From assembly GCA_023446675.1 (NCBI GenBank), contig JAEXPO010000223.1, positions 1 through 6,322 on the forward strand: a stretch of 6,322 bases of DNA, in the 5' to 3' direction. This stretch comes from Bacillota bacterium (GTDB lineage: Bacteria; Bacillota; Clostridia; DSM-8532). The notes below the pieces were generated by a model. It had not been told where the DNA came from. It made no database searches and saw only the letters and a program-made list of their open reading frames with translations. The stretch's first letter is position 1, and the number at the start of each line of letters is the position of its first letter. The position numbers were made by a program, and so were the translations under genes. This document shows positions 1 through 5,664 of the stretch, in pieces.

Positions 1-169
1 TACGGAGCCTGTGATTTATGGTATTGACATTACGGGCAGCACCTTTTTAAAGGAGGCGGGAATTTATGGGGATACCTTAATTGCCACCTTCGGCCATGAC
101 AGTGCTTATCCCGCCAACGGAGAAGCCTTGCTGACAAAACTTATCGGTTCCGTTAAGGAAAGTAAATGA
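1..169 (+). CDS. C-terminal end of an unrecognised protein (partial)
   Basis: An open frame enters from the left edge (first full codon at 2) and ends at TGA 167-169, giving the last 55 residues of a protein. The visible part is soluble-looking, with no membrane helix, and contains stretches such as PVIYGIDITG and YGDTLIATFGHD. I do not recognise the family. In Bacillus the gene before the spoIIA operon is dacF, but this end lacks the hydrophobic C-terminal anchor expected of a DacF-type carboxypeptidase, so I do not call it that. Only about 40 bases separate it from the next gene and no terminator is visible there, so the rsbV operon may be co-transcribed with it or may start from a promoter inside it. 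The frame is well supported; the function is unknown. Confidence 0.6.
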   Translation, partial: TEPVIYGIDITGSTFLKEAGIYGDTLIATFGHDSAYPANGEALLTKLIGSVKESK

Positions 170-196
170 TATTATTCTAATTGGGCATCGTCACAG

Positions 197-207
197 AAAG
201 GGGGGGG
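197..207 (+). promoter_or_regulatory. Ribosome binding site containing a run of eight G
   Basis: AAA followed by G at 200-207 lies three bases before the ATG at 211. It is the only purine-rich site near the start of rsbV, and it decides for ATG 211 over the in-frame TTG at 181, which has no such site. A homopolymer of eight G is unusual for a ribosome binding site and could slip during replication. Confidence 0.6.
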
Positions 208-210
208 CTT

Positions 211-531
211 ATGTTTGAATTGAATGTACAAAACCAGGGAGGAAATTCCCTTGTCATTTTCATGAAGGGTGAAATTGACATCTATTCTGCGCCAGGCTTT
301 AAAGACAGCCTTTATTCCGCCATCGGTGAAGGCGGGGAGGATGTGGTTCTGGATTGTACTCACCTGTCCTACATTGACAGCATGGGGCTTGGCATTCTTG
401 TAGGAGCGCTTAAACGCATTCGTCAGAATCAGCGGAGTATGGTGGTGAGAAATCCCAGGTCCAATGTTCGAAAGCTTTTTAAAATAACCGGCTTGGACAA
501 GGTTTTCATTTTGGAGGAGGCTAAGGCATGA
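211..531 (+). CDS. rsbV: Anti-anti-sigma factor, STAS domain (RsbV-like)
   Basis: This 106-residue protein is a single STAS domain, the normal length for RsbV/SpoIIAA. Family role: in its unphosphorylated form it binds the anti-sigma kinase in the cytoplasm and frees the sigma factor; phosphorylation of one serine switches it off. Residues 20-28 read GEIDIYSAP, which as I remember the Bacillus proteins is closer to RsbV than to SpoIIAA. The phosphoacceptor loop YIDSMGLG is intact, with Ser57 as the expected target. The C-terminal part (VRKLFKITGLD) is also typical. The start at ATG 211 is chosen for the G-rich ribosome site just upstream. The stop overlaps the next start (ATGA at 528-531), which suggests translational coupling with the RsbW-like gene. 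The STAS family is clear; the choice of RsbV over SpoIIAA is less certain. Confidence 0.9.
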   Translation: MFELNVQNQGGNSLVIFMKGEIDIYSAPGFKDSLYSAIGEGGEDVVLDCTHLSYIDSMGLGILVGALKRIRQNQRSMVVRNPRSNVRKLFKITGLDKVFILEEAKA

Positions 532-926
532 GCGCTGTAGACACCGTATCCGTAAAAGTTCCCCTTAAGGCTGAGTTTGTGAGCATTGTCAGGCTTACCG
601 CCTCTGGCATTGCCAGCAGACTGGGTTTTGACATTGATACCATTGAGGATATTAAGGTGGCGCTTTCCGAGGTCTTGAACAAAATTATAAAAAATGCTCC
701 TGAGGGGGACAGCGTTTCCATTGATTTCAGTTTTTCCGAAGACGGTATACTCATAGGCTTTGTGTTGGATCAGGGCGCTCCTGACCGCCTCTTTGACAGG
801 GAAACGGATGAATTCGCATGGGCTATTATCAGCACCTTAATGGATACGATGGAAATCCATGAAAAGGGTCCTGTATGGATAACCATGGAAAAAAGACTTG
901 GAAAGGCAGTTGGGGATGAGCAGTAG
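528..926 (+). CDS. rsbW: RsbW-like anti-sigma factor with degenerate ATP-binding site
   Basis: This 132-residue protein is shorter than the roughly 145-160 residues usual for SpoIIAB/RsbW. Residues 16-48 (for example IVRLTASGIASRLG and IEDIKVALSE) match the RsbW pattern well, and the C-terminal STLMD...ITMEKRL block also fits. Family role: a serine kinase that holds its sigma factor and inactivates RsbV by phosphorylation. The kinase motifs are damaged here. The N-box glutamate is present (Glu48), but the position four residues later, normally the Mg-binding Asn, is Lys52. The G1 box is reduced to D81-Q-G83. The glycine-rich lid before TLMD is replaced by DEFAWAI (94-100). Loss of ATP binding is inferred; sigma binding may remain. 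The gene has a GGAGGAGG site at 513-520, overlaps rsbV by 4 bases and overlaps the sigma gene by 11. Nothing suggests a frameshift, as the frame is open and full of family-like residues to the end. Confidence 0.82.
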   Translation: MSAVDTVSVKVPLKAEFVSIVRLTASGIASRLGFDIDTIEDIKVALSEVLNKIIKNAPEGDSVSIDFSFSEDGILIGFVLDQGAPDRLFDRETDEFAWAIISTLMDTMEIHEKGPVWITMEKRLGKAVGDEQ

Positions 927-1674
927 ACCGGATGTTCGGGAGGACAGAGAACAGGCGGAGAAAGTACTATTCGAACAATATTACAAGGACAGGGACATTA
1001 ATGTGCGCAATGCCATTGTGTCCCGCTATATGTACCTTGCCGATATTATCTCCAAGAAGTTCATCAACAGGGGTGTTGAGTGGGATGACATTTACCAGGT
1101 GGCCTGTGTTGCCCTTATCAATGCCGTGGAGAGGTTTGACACCAGGGAGGATGTTAAGTTTGTCAGCTTTGCTACGCCTACCATCATAGGCGAAATTAAG
1201 CGCTATTTCAGAGATAAGGCCTCGGTTATCCGTATTCCAAGGCGTATCTATGAAGTGTATCAGAAGGTGAATCAAGCCAGGGAGTTTCTCATGCAGCAGT
1301 TGAAGAGAGCCCCCAAAATTGATGAAATTGCCGAGTACCTCAACATGAAGGAAGAGACAATACTTGAAATAATAGAATCCTGGAATGTATACAATATTCA
1401 ATCCTTTGACCAGGCTGTCTATGACGAAGACGATCTGGAGCTTCATGAAACCGTAGGAGAAGATGACGAAACCTTTGAGAAAATCAATAACCGTGATTTT
1501 CTTGAAAAAGCTATGGAAAATTTCAGTCCCCCCGAAAAGCAGTTTATTAAGCTGAGGTTTTTCGAAAACAAAACGCAGAAAGAAATTGCCAACCATTTCA
1601 ATGTTTCACAGATGTACATATCGCGCATGGAAAAAAGAACCCTTGAAAAATTTCGTATGATTTTAAAGAAATGA
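916..1674 (+). CDS. sigB: RNA polymerase sigma factor, SigB/SigF/SigG family
   Basis: This sigma-70-type factor of 252 residues directs RNA polymerase to alternative promoters. Region 2 spans about 33-105 and includes DDIYQVACVALINAVERFD (57-75), the core-binding and -10 recognition part. It is followed by FATPTIIGEIKRYFRD (85-100), the hallmark of the SigB/SigF/SigG group. Region 3 covers about 115-185. Region 4 ends in a helix-turn-helix at 220-246 (TQKEIANHFNVSQMYISRM), which reads the -35 element. The start is ATG 916 rather than TTG 898: it gives the usual short N-terminus and an 11-base overlap with the RsbW-like gene, with AAAGG at 902-906 as a weak ribosome site. Being last in an rsbV-rsbW operon implies control by partner switching. 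It could be the general stress factor SigB or a clostridial SigF; the RsbV/RsbW-like partners favour the first, the nearby spoVA genes leave the second open. Confidence 0.92.
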   Translation: MSSRPDVREDREQAEKVLFEQYYKDRDINVRNAIVSRYMYLADIISKKFINRGVEWDDIYQVACVALINAVERFDTREDVKFVSFATPTIIGEIKRYFRDKASVIRIPRRIYEVYQKVNQAREFLMQQLKRAPKIDEIAEYLNMKEETILEIIESWNVYNIQSFDQAVYDEDDLELHETVGEDDETFEKINNRDFLEKAMENFSPPEKQFIKLRFFENKTQKEIANHFNVSQMYISRMEKRTLEKFRMILKK

Positions 1675-1704
1675 GACGGTTCCCTTTTCAACCGCTCCTT
1701 TTTT
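1673..1704 (+). terminator. Rho-independent terminator after the sigma factor gene
   Basis: GAGACGGTT at 1673-1681 pairs with AACCGCTC at 1690-1697 (eight base pairs with one bulged A), leaving an 8-base loop. Six T follow at 1699-1704. The stem begins inside the sigma-gene stop codon. It would end the rsbV-rsbW-sigma transcript and separate it from the next ATP-binding protein, although read-through is possible. Confidence 0.8.
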
Positions 1705-1750
1705 GGGTAAATAGTTCTTGTTGGTTTAGTCCAAGCGGAGGTAACATGTA

Positions 1751-2215
1751 ATGGTTGACAGTGTCGAGAGATTAGAAAGAAAAACAGTTTACAGTGAGCT
1801 CATCGCAAGTGATGCCTATGAGGTGTGCAAGGAAGTGCGCACCATTCTTGACAGGCTTCAGACCGCCTATCACATTAACAGCGATCAGAGCTTTGACATC
1901 CGTGTCATTCTAAGCGAACTTTTACAAAATGCCATGAAGCACGGCAACAGCCAGGATACGGATAAGAAAATCCTTGTGGACATCTGGCTTCAGGACAATA
2001 TGCGGGAGCTGGCTATTTCAGTTGCGGATCAGGGCCTGGGCTTCGATGTGGGGGAAACTCTGTGCCGAAAGCAAATGGCTATGAAAAAATGCGATCCCCT
2101 GGAAATGGATGAATCCGGCAGAGGCTTGTGCATTGTTAAGGATCTGTGCCAGGGCATGGAATTCAACAGCAGGGGTAATGCTATCACCGTGACAAAAAGA
2201 TTGGATACCCTATAA
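1751..2215 (+). CDS. Intact RsbW/SpoIIAB-type serine kinase or anti-sigma factor (GHKL ATPase)
   Basis: This 154-residue protein is one histidine-kinase-like ATPase domain (the HATPase_c_2 type found in RsbW, SpoIIAB and RsbT). All ATP-binding motifs are visible: the N box with Glu56, Asn60 and His64-Gly65-Asn66 (SELLQNAMKHGN); the G1 box D93-x-G95-x-G97-F; and a G2 lid G123-R-G125-L. It has no transmembrane or phosphoacceptor domain, so it is cytoplasmic and probably phosphorylates a serine in a STAS protein, binds a sigma factor, or both. A good GGAGGT site at 1737-1742 supports ATG 1751. It lies right after the sigma operon but behind a terminator, and the operon's own RsbW-like protein lacks these motifs. 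It is thus the best local candidate for the kinase of RsbV, by inference from position and motif content. No clear promoter is visible in the 46-base gap before it. Confidence 0.88.
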   Translation: MVDSVERLERKTVYSELIASDAYEVCKEVRTILDRLQTAYHINSDQSFDIRVILSELLQNAMKHGNSQDTDKKILVDIWLQDNMRELAISVADQGLGFDVGETLCRKQMAMKKCDPLEMDESGRGLCIVKDLCQGMEFNSRGNAITVTKRLDTL

Positions 2216-2255
2216 GACTGCATTCGTTAAGACAGTTATGGGAAATCCTTTTTCT

Positions 2256-2291
2256 GAATAAGCTTTATATAGGATGAAGCTTATTCCTTTT
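2256..2291 (+). terminator. Probable terminator hairpin after the ATP-binding protein gene
   Basis: GAATAAGCTT at 2256-2265 and AAGCTTATTC at 2277-2286 form a perfect 10-base inverted repeat around an 11-base loop, followed by CTTTT (2287-2291). The stem is AT-rich and the T run is short, so termination may be weak. The rest of the 226-base gap up to 2441 holds no gene that I can support, only the clpE promoter near its end. Confidence 0.55.
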
Positions 2292-2389
2292 GGGGACCGT
2301 ATTTGTAAGCAGGAAATACAGGTTAAGGCTTAAAAAATCCTGACCTGTCGATTCGGAAAACAAAGGTAAGGGAAGGACAAACTCTTTTC

Positions 2390-2419
2390 TTGTTCTTTGA
2401 ATGCATACTATGATATAAT
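2390..2419 (+). promoter_or_regulatory. Extended -10 promoter of the clpE-like gene
   Basis: TGATATAAT at 2411-2419 is a perfect TGn-TATAAT extended -10 element for the vegetative sigma factor. A weak -35 match, TTGTTC, lies at 2390-2395 with an 18-base spacer, as expected when the extended -10 carries recognition. Transcription would begin near 2426, leaving a leader of only about 16 bases, with the AAGGAG ribosome site (2426-2431) at its very 5' end. I see no CIRCE repeat and no CtsR heptad pair, the operators that often control clp genes. Confidence 0.65.
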
Positions 2420-2441
2420 GGCAACAAGGAGATGAGGCTTA

Positions 2442-4883
2442 ATGATGAAGTGTTCTATTTGCAAGGAAAATGTAGCAGTCGTGTTTATCACGCGTGTCAT
2501 AGATGGAAAAACCGAACCCATGGGATTATGTATGTCCTGTGCGCAAAAGCAGGGATTCGCGCCCCTCCAGCAGATGATTACCCAAACAGGTATGACCCAG
2601 GAGGATATGGAGAATCTCAACCACCAAATGACGGATTTATTTGGAGATATGTCCATGGATGAATTAATACAGGCAATACCCGGGGAGCAGGAACAGGAGC
2701 ATGAGCAGCCCCAGCCTCAGAGCGGCAAGGCCGGGCCTGAGGACGCGGGAGGCAATCCCATGCTGCGCTTTATAAACAGCGCCTTTTCCAAGTTCGGCCC
2801 CATGGGGACAGGAGGCACTATGAATGCCGGTGGCCCCGAAAAAACCAATATTCCTTCGGGAAACAGTGTTAAAAATGAGCCCGGCAAGCCCCCAAAGAGT
2901 AATTTCAAGCATCTTGGCACCTATGGTACCAACCTTAACGACAAAGCCAGAAGCGGCAGCATTGACAGGGTTGTAGGCCGTGAAAAGGAAATTGAGCGGG
3001 TTATTCAAATACTCAACCGCAGAAGCAAAAACAACCCGGTGCTGGTGGGGGAGCCCGGTGTGGGTAAAACCGCCATTGCCGAAGGGCTTGCCCTGCGAAT
3101 TGTGGAGAAAAAGGTTCCCAATAAGCTTTTAGAAAAGGAAATCATTCTTCTGGACCTGGCGGCGATTGTTGCCGGAACCCAGTTTAGAGGCCAGTTCGAG
3201 GCCAGGATGAAGGCCATTATTGACGAAGCCAAGACCCATGGCAATGCCATTTTGGTCATTGACGAGGTACACAATATAGTGGGAGCAGGGGAGGCCGAAG
3301 GCGGTGCCATGAACGCGGCCAATATCCTGAAGCCTGCATTGGCCAGAGGCGATGTGCAGATTATCGGCGCCACCACCCTGGAGGATTACCGAAAGCACAT
3401 TGAAAAGGATTCGGCCCTTGAACGCCGTTTTCAGCCGGTAACCGTCAACGAGCCCAATATGGAGGATACCATCCAGATCCTTATGGGGATTCGGGAATAC
3501 TATGAAAACTTCCACCAGGTCCGCTTTTCCGACGAGGTTATCGCCAATGCGGTTAAGCTGTCCTCACGGTATATTCATGACAGGTTCCTGCCCGATAAGG
3601 CCATAGACGTTATTGATGAAGCGGGATCCAGAGTAAACCTTCGCAACCAGGGCAGCCTTGAGCTGGAAAGTCTTAAGTTCGAGCTTAAAAATATCCAGGA
3701 TCTGAAGGAGCAGGCCGCTCTCCATGATGATTACAAGCGGGCTGCCGAATATAAAATTGAAGAGTGCCGGATACTGGATAAAATAAAGCTTCTGGAGGAC
3801 GAAGCAGGAACTCTGGACGTTACCTTAGAGGATATTGCTTCCGTTGTGGAGGCCTGGACGGGCATACCGGTTCAGCGGGTTTCCGAAACAGAGGCTGCCA
3901 AGCTTTTGAAGCTTGAGGATAGGCTTCATACCCGGGTTATAGGCCAGGAGCGCGGAGTTACAAGCCTTGCAAGGGCCATTCGCCGCACCCGTTCCGATTT
4001 CAGGAAGAAGAAAAAGCCCACCAGCTTTATCTTTGTAGGCCCTACCGGAGTTGGTAAAACAGAGCTTGCAAGAGCCGTGGCACAGGAGCTTTTTGGCAAT
4101 GAGGATGCTATGATCCGTCTGGATATGTCGGAGTTTATGGAAAAGCATACCGTATCCAAGCTTATTGGCGCCCCTCCCGGCTATGTGGGCTACGATCAGG
4201 GCGGACAGTTAACCGACAAGGTACGGCGCAAGCCCTACTCGGTTCTTCTGCTGGATGAAATTGAGAAGGCTCATCCCGACGTGTTTAACATGCTGCTCCA
4301 GGTGATGGAGGACGGACGGCTTACCGACAGCACCGGCCGTACCGTAGGCTTTGAAAATACCATTATAATCATGACCTCCAATGCGGGAACGGGCATTCGC
4401 ACCAACGGCATCGGCTTTAACAAGGACGGCTATGATGCTCTTGAGAAAAAGGCACTCAACGCCATCCGGGAAATTTTCAGGCCGGAGTTTTTAAACCGTG
4501 TGGACGAAATTGTGGTGTTTGAGGAGCTGTCCAAGGAACAGTTGAGCCAAATTCTGGAAATCATGCTGGAGGATGTATCCAAGGACATGGCAGCCAAATC
4601 CATGGCTATTTCCTTTGACGAAAAGGCCAGAGCCTTCCTTATTGAAAAAGGGTTTGATCCCAAATACGGCGCCCGCCCGTTGAGAAAAACCATTCAAAGG
4701 CATATTGAGGATGAGCTTTCTGAAAGATTCCTGTCCGGTCAGCTTTCACCGGGTTGCGTTGTGGAGGTATCCGAAAAGGATGGCGCCATTGTCATGGAGG
4801 TTAAAAAGCTGCCCGTGGCCATACCGGAGCCGGAAAAAACACAAATTCAGGCTGTTCAGCCCGTAGCTGCCGTGGAAGAATAG
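2442..4883 (+). CDS. clpE: ClpE-like AAA+ unfoldase with N-terminal zinc finger
   Basis: This Clp/Hsp100 unfoldase of 813 residues would unfold proteins and feed them to ClpP in the cytoplasm. In order: a zinc finger (C4xxC7 and C30xxC33) in place of the double Clp-N domain of ClpC; a Gln/Pro/Gly-rich linker at about 81-155; AAA+ module 1 with Walker A GEPGVGKT (203-210) and Walker B Asp274-Glu275; a short UVR-like coiled-coil middle domain at about 407-453; and AAA+ module 2 with Walker A GPTGVGKT (533-540), Walker B Asp605-Glu606 and sensor-2 GARP (743-746). The tripeptide I657-G658-F659 is the ClpP-docking loop, so it should act with ClpP. The zinc finger favours ClpE over ClpC; it is longer than the roughly 700-residue Bacillus ClpE, mainly because of the linker and a Pro/Glu/Gln-rich tail. 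AAGGAG at 2426-2431 serves ATG 2442, and a second ATG follows at 2445. It has its own promoter and a terminator-like hairpin after it. Confidence 0.93.
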   Translation: MMKCSICKENVAVVFITRVIDGKTEPMGLCMSCAQKQGFAPLQQMITQTGMTQEDMENLNHQMTDLFGDMSMDELIQAIPGEQEQEHEQPQPQSGKAGPEDAGGNPMLRFINSAFSKFGPMGTGGTMNAGGPEKTNIPSGNSVKNEPGKPPKSNFKHLGTYGTNLNDKARSGSIDRVVGREKEIERVIQILNRRSKNNPVLVGEPGVGKTAIAEGLALRIVEKKVPNKLLEKEIILLDLAAIVAGTQFRGQFEARMKAIIDEAKTHGNAILVIDEVHNIVGAGEAEGGAMNAANILKPALARGDVQIIGATTLEDYRKHIEKDSALERRFQPVTVNEPNMEDTIQILMGIREYYENFHQVRFSDEVIANAVKLSSRYIHDRFLPDKAIDVIDEAGSRVNLRNQGSLELESLKFELKNIQDLKEQAALHDDYKRAAEYKIEECRILDKIKLLEDEAGTLDVTLEDIASVVEAWTGIPVQRVSETEAAKLLKLEDRLHTRVIGQERGVTSLARAIRRTRSDFRKKKKPTSFIFVGPTGVGKTELARAVAQELFGNEDAMIRLDMSEFMEKHTVSKLIGAPPGYVGYDQGGQLTDKVRRKPYSVLLLDEIEKAHPDVFNMLLQVMEDGRLTDSTGRTVGFENTIIIMTSNAGTGIRTNGIGFNKDGYDALEKKALNAIREIFRPEFLNRVDEIVVFEELSKEQLSQILEIMLEDVSKDMAAKSMAISFDEKARAFLIEKGFDPKYGARPLRKTIQRHIEDELSERFLSGQLSPGCVVEVSEKDGAIVMEVKKLPVAIPEPEKTQIQAVQPVAAVEE

Positions 4884-4961
4884 TACGGTCTCGGGATGAC
4901 ACTTATTAAAAACAGTTGAGGTTTGCTTCGCTGATTTGAACGGCAGGCAATCTAAGAGAAT

Positions 4962-5019
4962 AAAAACCCCCCATTGATGAAATTCTAAAAGAAGAGTTTT
5001 ATCAGCGGGGGGTGTTTTT
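4962..5019 (+). terminator. Strong hairpin: clpE terminator that also masks the next ribosome site
   Basis: C6 at 4967-4972 pairs with G6 at 5007-5012, and after one mismatch and a G-U pair, 4975-4986 pairs fully with 4993-5004 (two G-U pairs). The loop is the six bases 4987-4992. Flanking A5 (4962-4966) and T5 (5015-5019) make it terminator-like on both strands. The G-run in the 3' arm is also the only ribosome binding site for the ATG at 5020, so the folded RNA would hide it. It may act as the clpE terminator, as an attenuator before the spoVA genes, or as a translational block. The 78 bases between clpE and the hairpin show no convincing promoter. Confidence 0.8.
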
Positions 5020-5214
5020 ATGGAAAAAACCATGCAAAAGCCTGTAAGGCGGGTTAGTGTTCCGGTAAGAATTTTACTCGTTCTTCTTTTAGGCGCAGTC
5101 GTCGGTATGGTGGTCTTTTTTATTGTTAACAAATCCAATGCCAAGGAGCCTCAGAACGGAACCTTTGTAACCAGAGATCCGGTGAGAGTGGAGAAGGGAG
5201 TCGGATTATTATGA
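5020..5214 (+). CDS. Small single-pass membrane protein of unknown function, coupled to spoVAC
   Basis: This 64-residue protein has a basic N-terminus (two Lys and two Arg within the first 11 residues), one strongly hydrophobic helix at about 18-36, and a short polar tail. The positive-inside rule suggests the N-terminus is cytoplasmic and about 28 residues face outward. I do not recognise the family; it does not look like SpoVAA or SpoVAB, which precede SpoVAC in Bacillus and are larger. Its stop overlaps the spoVAC start (ATGA at 5211-5214), which supports it being a real translated gene and suggests coupling. Its ribosome site is the GGGGGGTG at 5007-5014, inside the 3' arm of the preceding hairpin; the alternative ATG at 5032 is too far from that site. 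It might be a small SpoVA accessory protein or a leader peptide controlling spoVAC; neither is proven. Confidence 0.65.
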   Translation: MEKTMQKPVRRVSVPVRILLVLLLGAVVGMVVFFIVNKSNAKEPQNGTFVTRDPVRVEKGVGLL

Positions 5215-5663
5215 GTCAGTCAATCAGCAAGCATGAATATCAAAAGCTGGTGGACCAGACGGCCCCCGGCTCCAAGGTTTTTAAAAACCTTCTGGCAGCT
5301 TTTTTAACCGGAGGTGTAATCTGCGTCATCGGACAGATTGTGCTTATGGTTATGGAGAGTCTGGGAGCCGACAAGGATACGTCGTCCAATACCACCACCA
5401 TTGTCATGATCTTTCTGGGGGCGTTTTTAACAGGCCTCAATGTTTATGACAATATAGGGAAATTCGGAGGGGCAGGGGCTTCCATTCCGGTGACAGGCTT
5501 CTCCAATGCCATTGTATCTCCAGCCATGGAATACAAAAAGGAAGGGTATATTATGGGCGTGGGCGCCAAAATGTTTCTCATTGCAGGGCCTGTGCTGGTA
5601 TACGGTATTTTTGCTTCCGTGGTGGCAGGCCTTATTTATTTCATTTGGAAGCAGGTGATGTAG
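5211..5663 (+). CDS. spoVAC: Stage V sporulation protein AC
   Basis: This 150-residue membrane protein has the normal length for SpoVAC. It is part of the SpoVA channel in the inner membrane of the forespore, which moves Ca-dipicolinic acid into the developing spore and out at germination; SpoVAC has been described as the mechanosensitive component. Hydrophobic segments lie at about 27-48, 63-79 and 117-143. The central block GASIPVTGFSNAIVSPAMEY (89-108) and GVGAKMFLIAGPVLVYG (116-132) are family signatures. AGAAGGGAG at 5191-5199 is its ribosome site, and its start overlaps the upstream small gene by four bases. SpoVAD follows with one base between stop and start. The channel genes are usually transcribed in the forespore by SigG; I could not find a convincing SigF or SigG promoter within the window. 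Confidence 0.96.
   Translation: MSQSISKHEYQKLVDQTAPGSKVFKNLLAAFLTGGVICVIGQIVLMVMESLGADKDTSSNTTTIVMIFLGAFLTGLNVYDNIGKFGGAGASIPVTGFSNAIVSPAMEYKKEGYIMGVGAKMFLIAGPVLVYGIFASVVAGLIYFIWKQVM
5653..5658 (+). promoter_or_regulatory. Ribosome binding site that sets the TTG start of spoVAD
   Basis: AGGTGA at 5653-5658 lies inside the end of spoVAC, six bases before TTG 5665. No ATG or GTG in the spoVAD frame lies near it, so TTG is the best start. The resulting N-terminus matches SpoVAD. Confidence 0.7.
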
Positions 5664-5664
5664 C

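Noticed and set aside
181..210. Earlier TTG start for rsbV
   Set aside because: It has no ribosome site, and the ten extra residues are encoded by the G-rich ribosome site of the ATG at 211.
898..915. Earlier TTG start for the sigma factor
   Set aside because: It adds six residues not needed for the family and gives a longer overlap with the RsbW-like gene; ATG 916 is preferred.
528..926. The RsbW-like gene as a pseudogene
   Set aside because: The frame is uninterrupted, coupled on both sides and keeps family-like residues to its end, so a diverged functional protein is more likely than decay.
967..1596. Long open frame of 209 codons on the - strand
   Set aside because: It lies wholly inside the sigma factor gene, whose conserved regions are certain, and its product shows no family features.
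2401..2419. TTGAAT at 2397-2402 as the -35 of the clpE promoter
   Set aside because: It is only 11 bases from TATAAT, too close for a -35 element; the extended -10 explains the promoter better.
2216..2441. CtsR or CIRCE operator upstream of clpE
   Set aside because: I searched for the CIRCE inverted repeat and for GGTCAAA-type heptads and found neither.
4884..5019. Forespore (SigF or SigG) promoter before the small gene and spoVAC
   Set aside because: No pair of -35 and -10 elements with proper spacing is convincing; much of the sequence is taken up by the hairpin.
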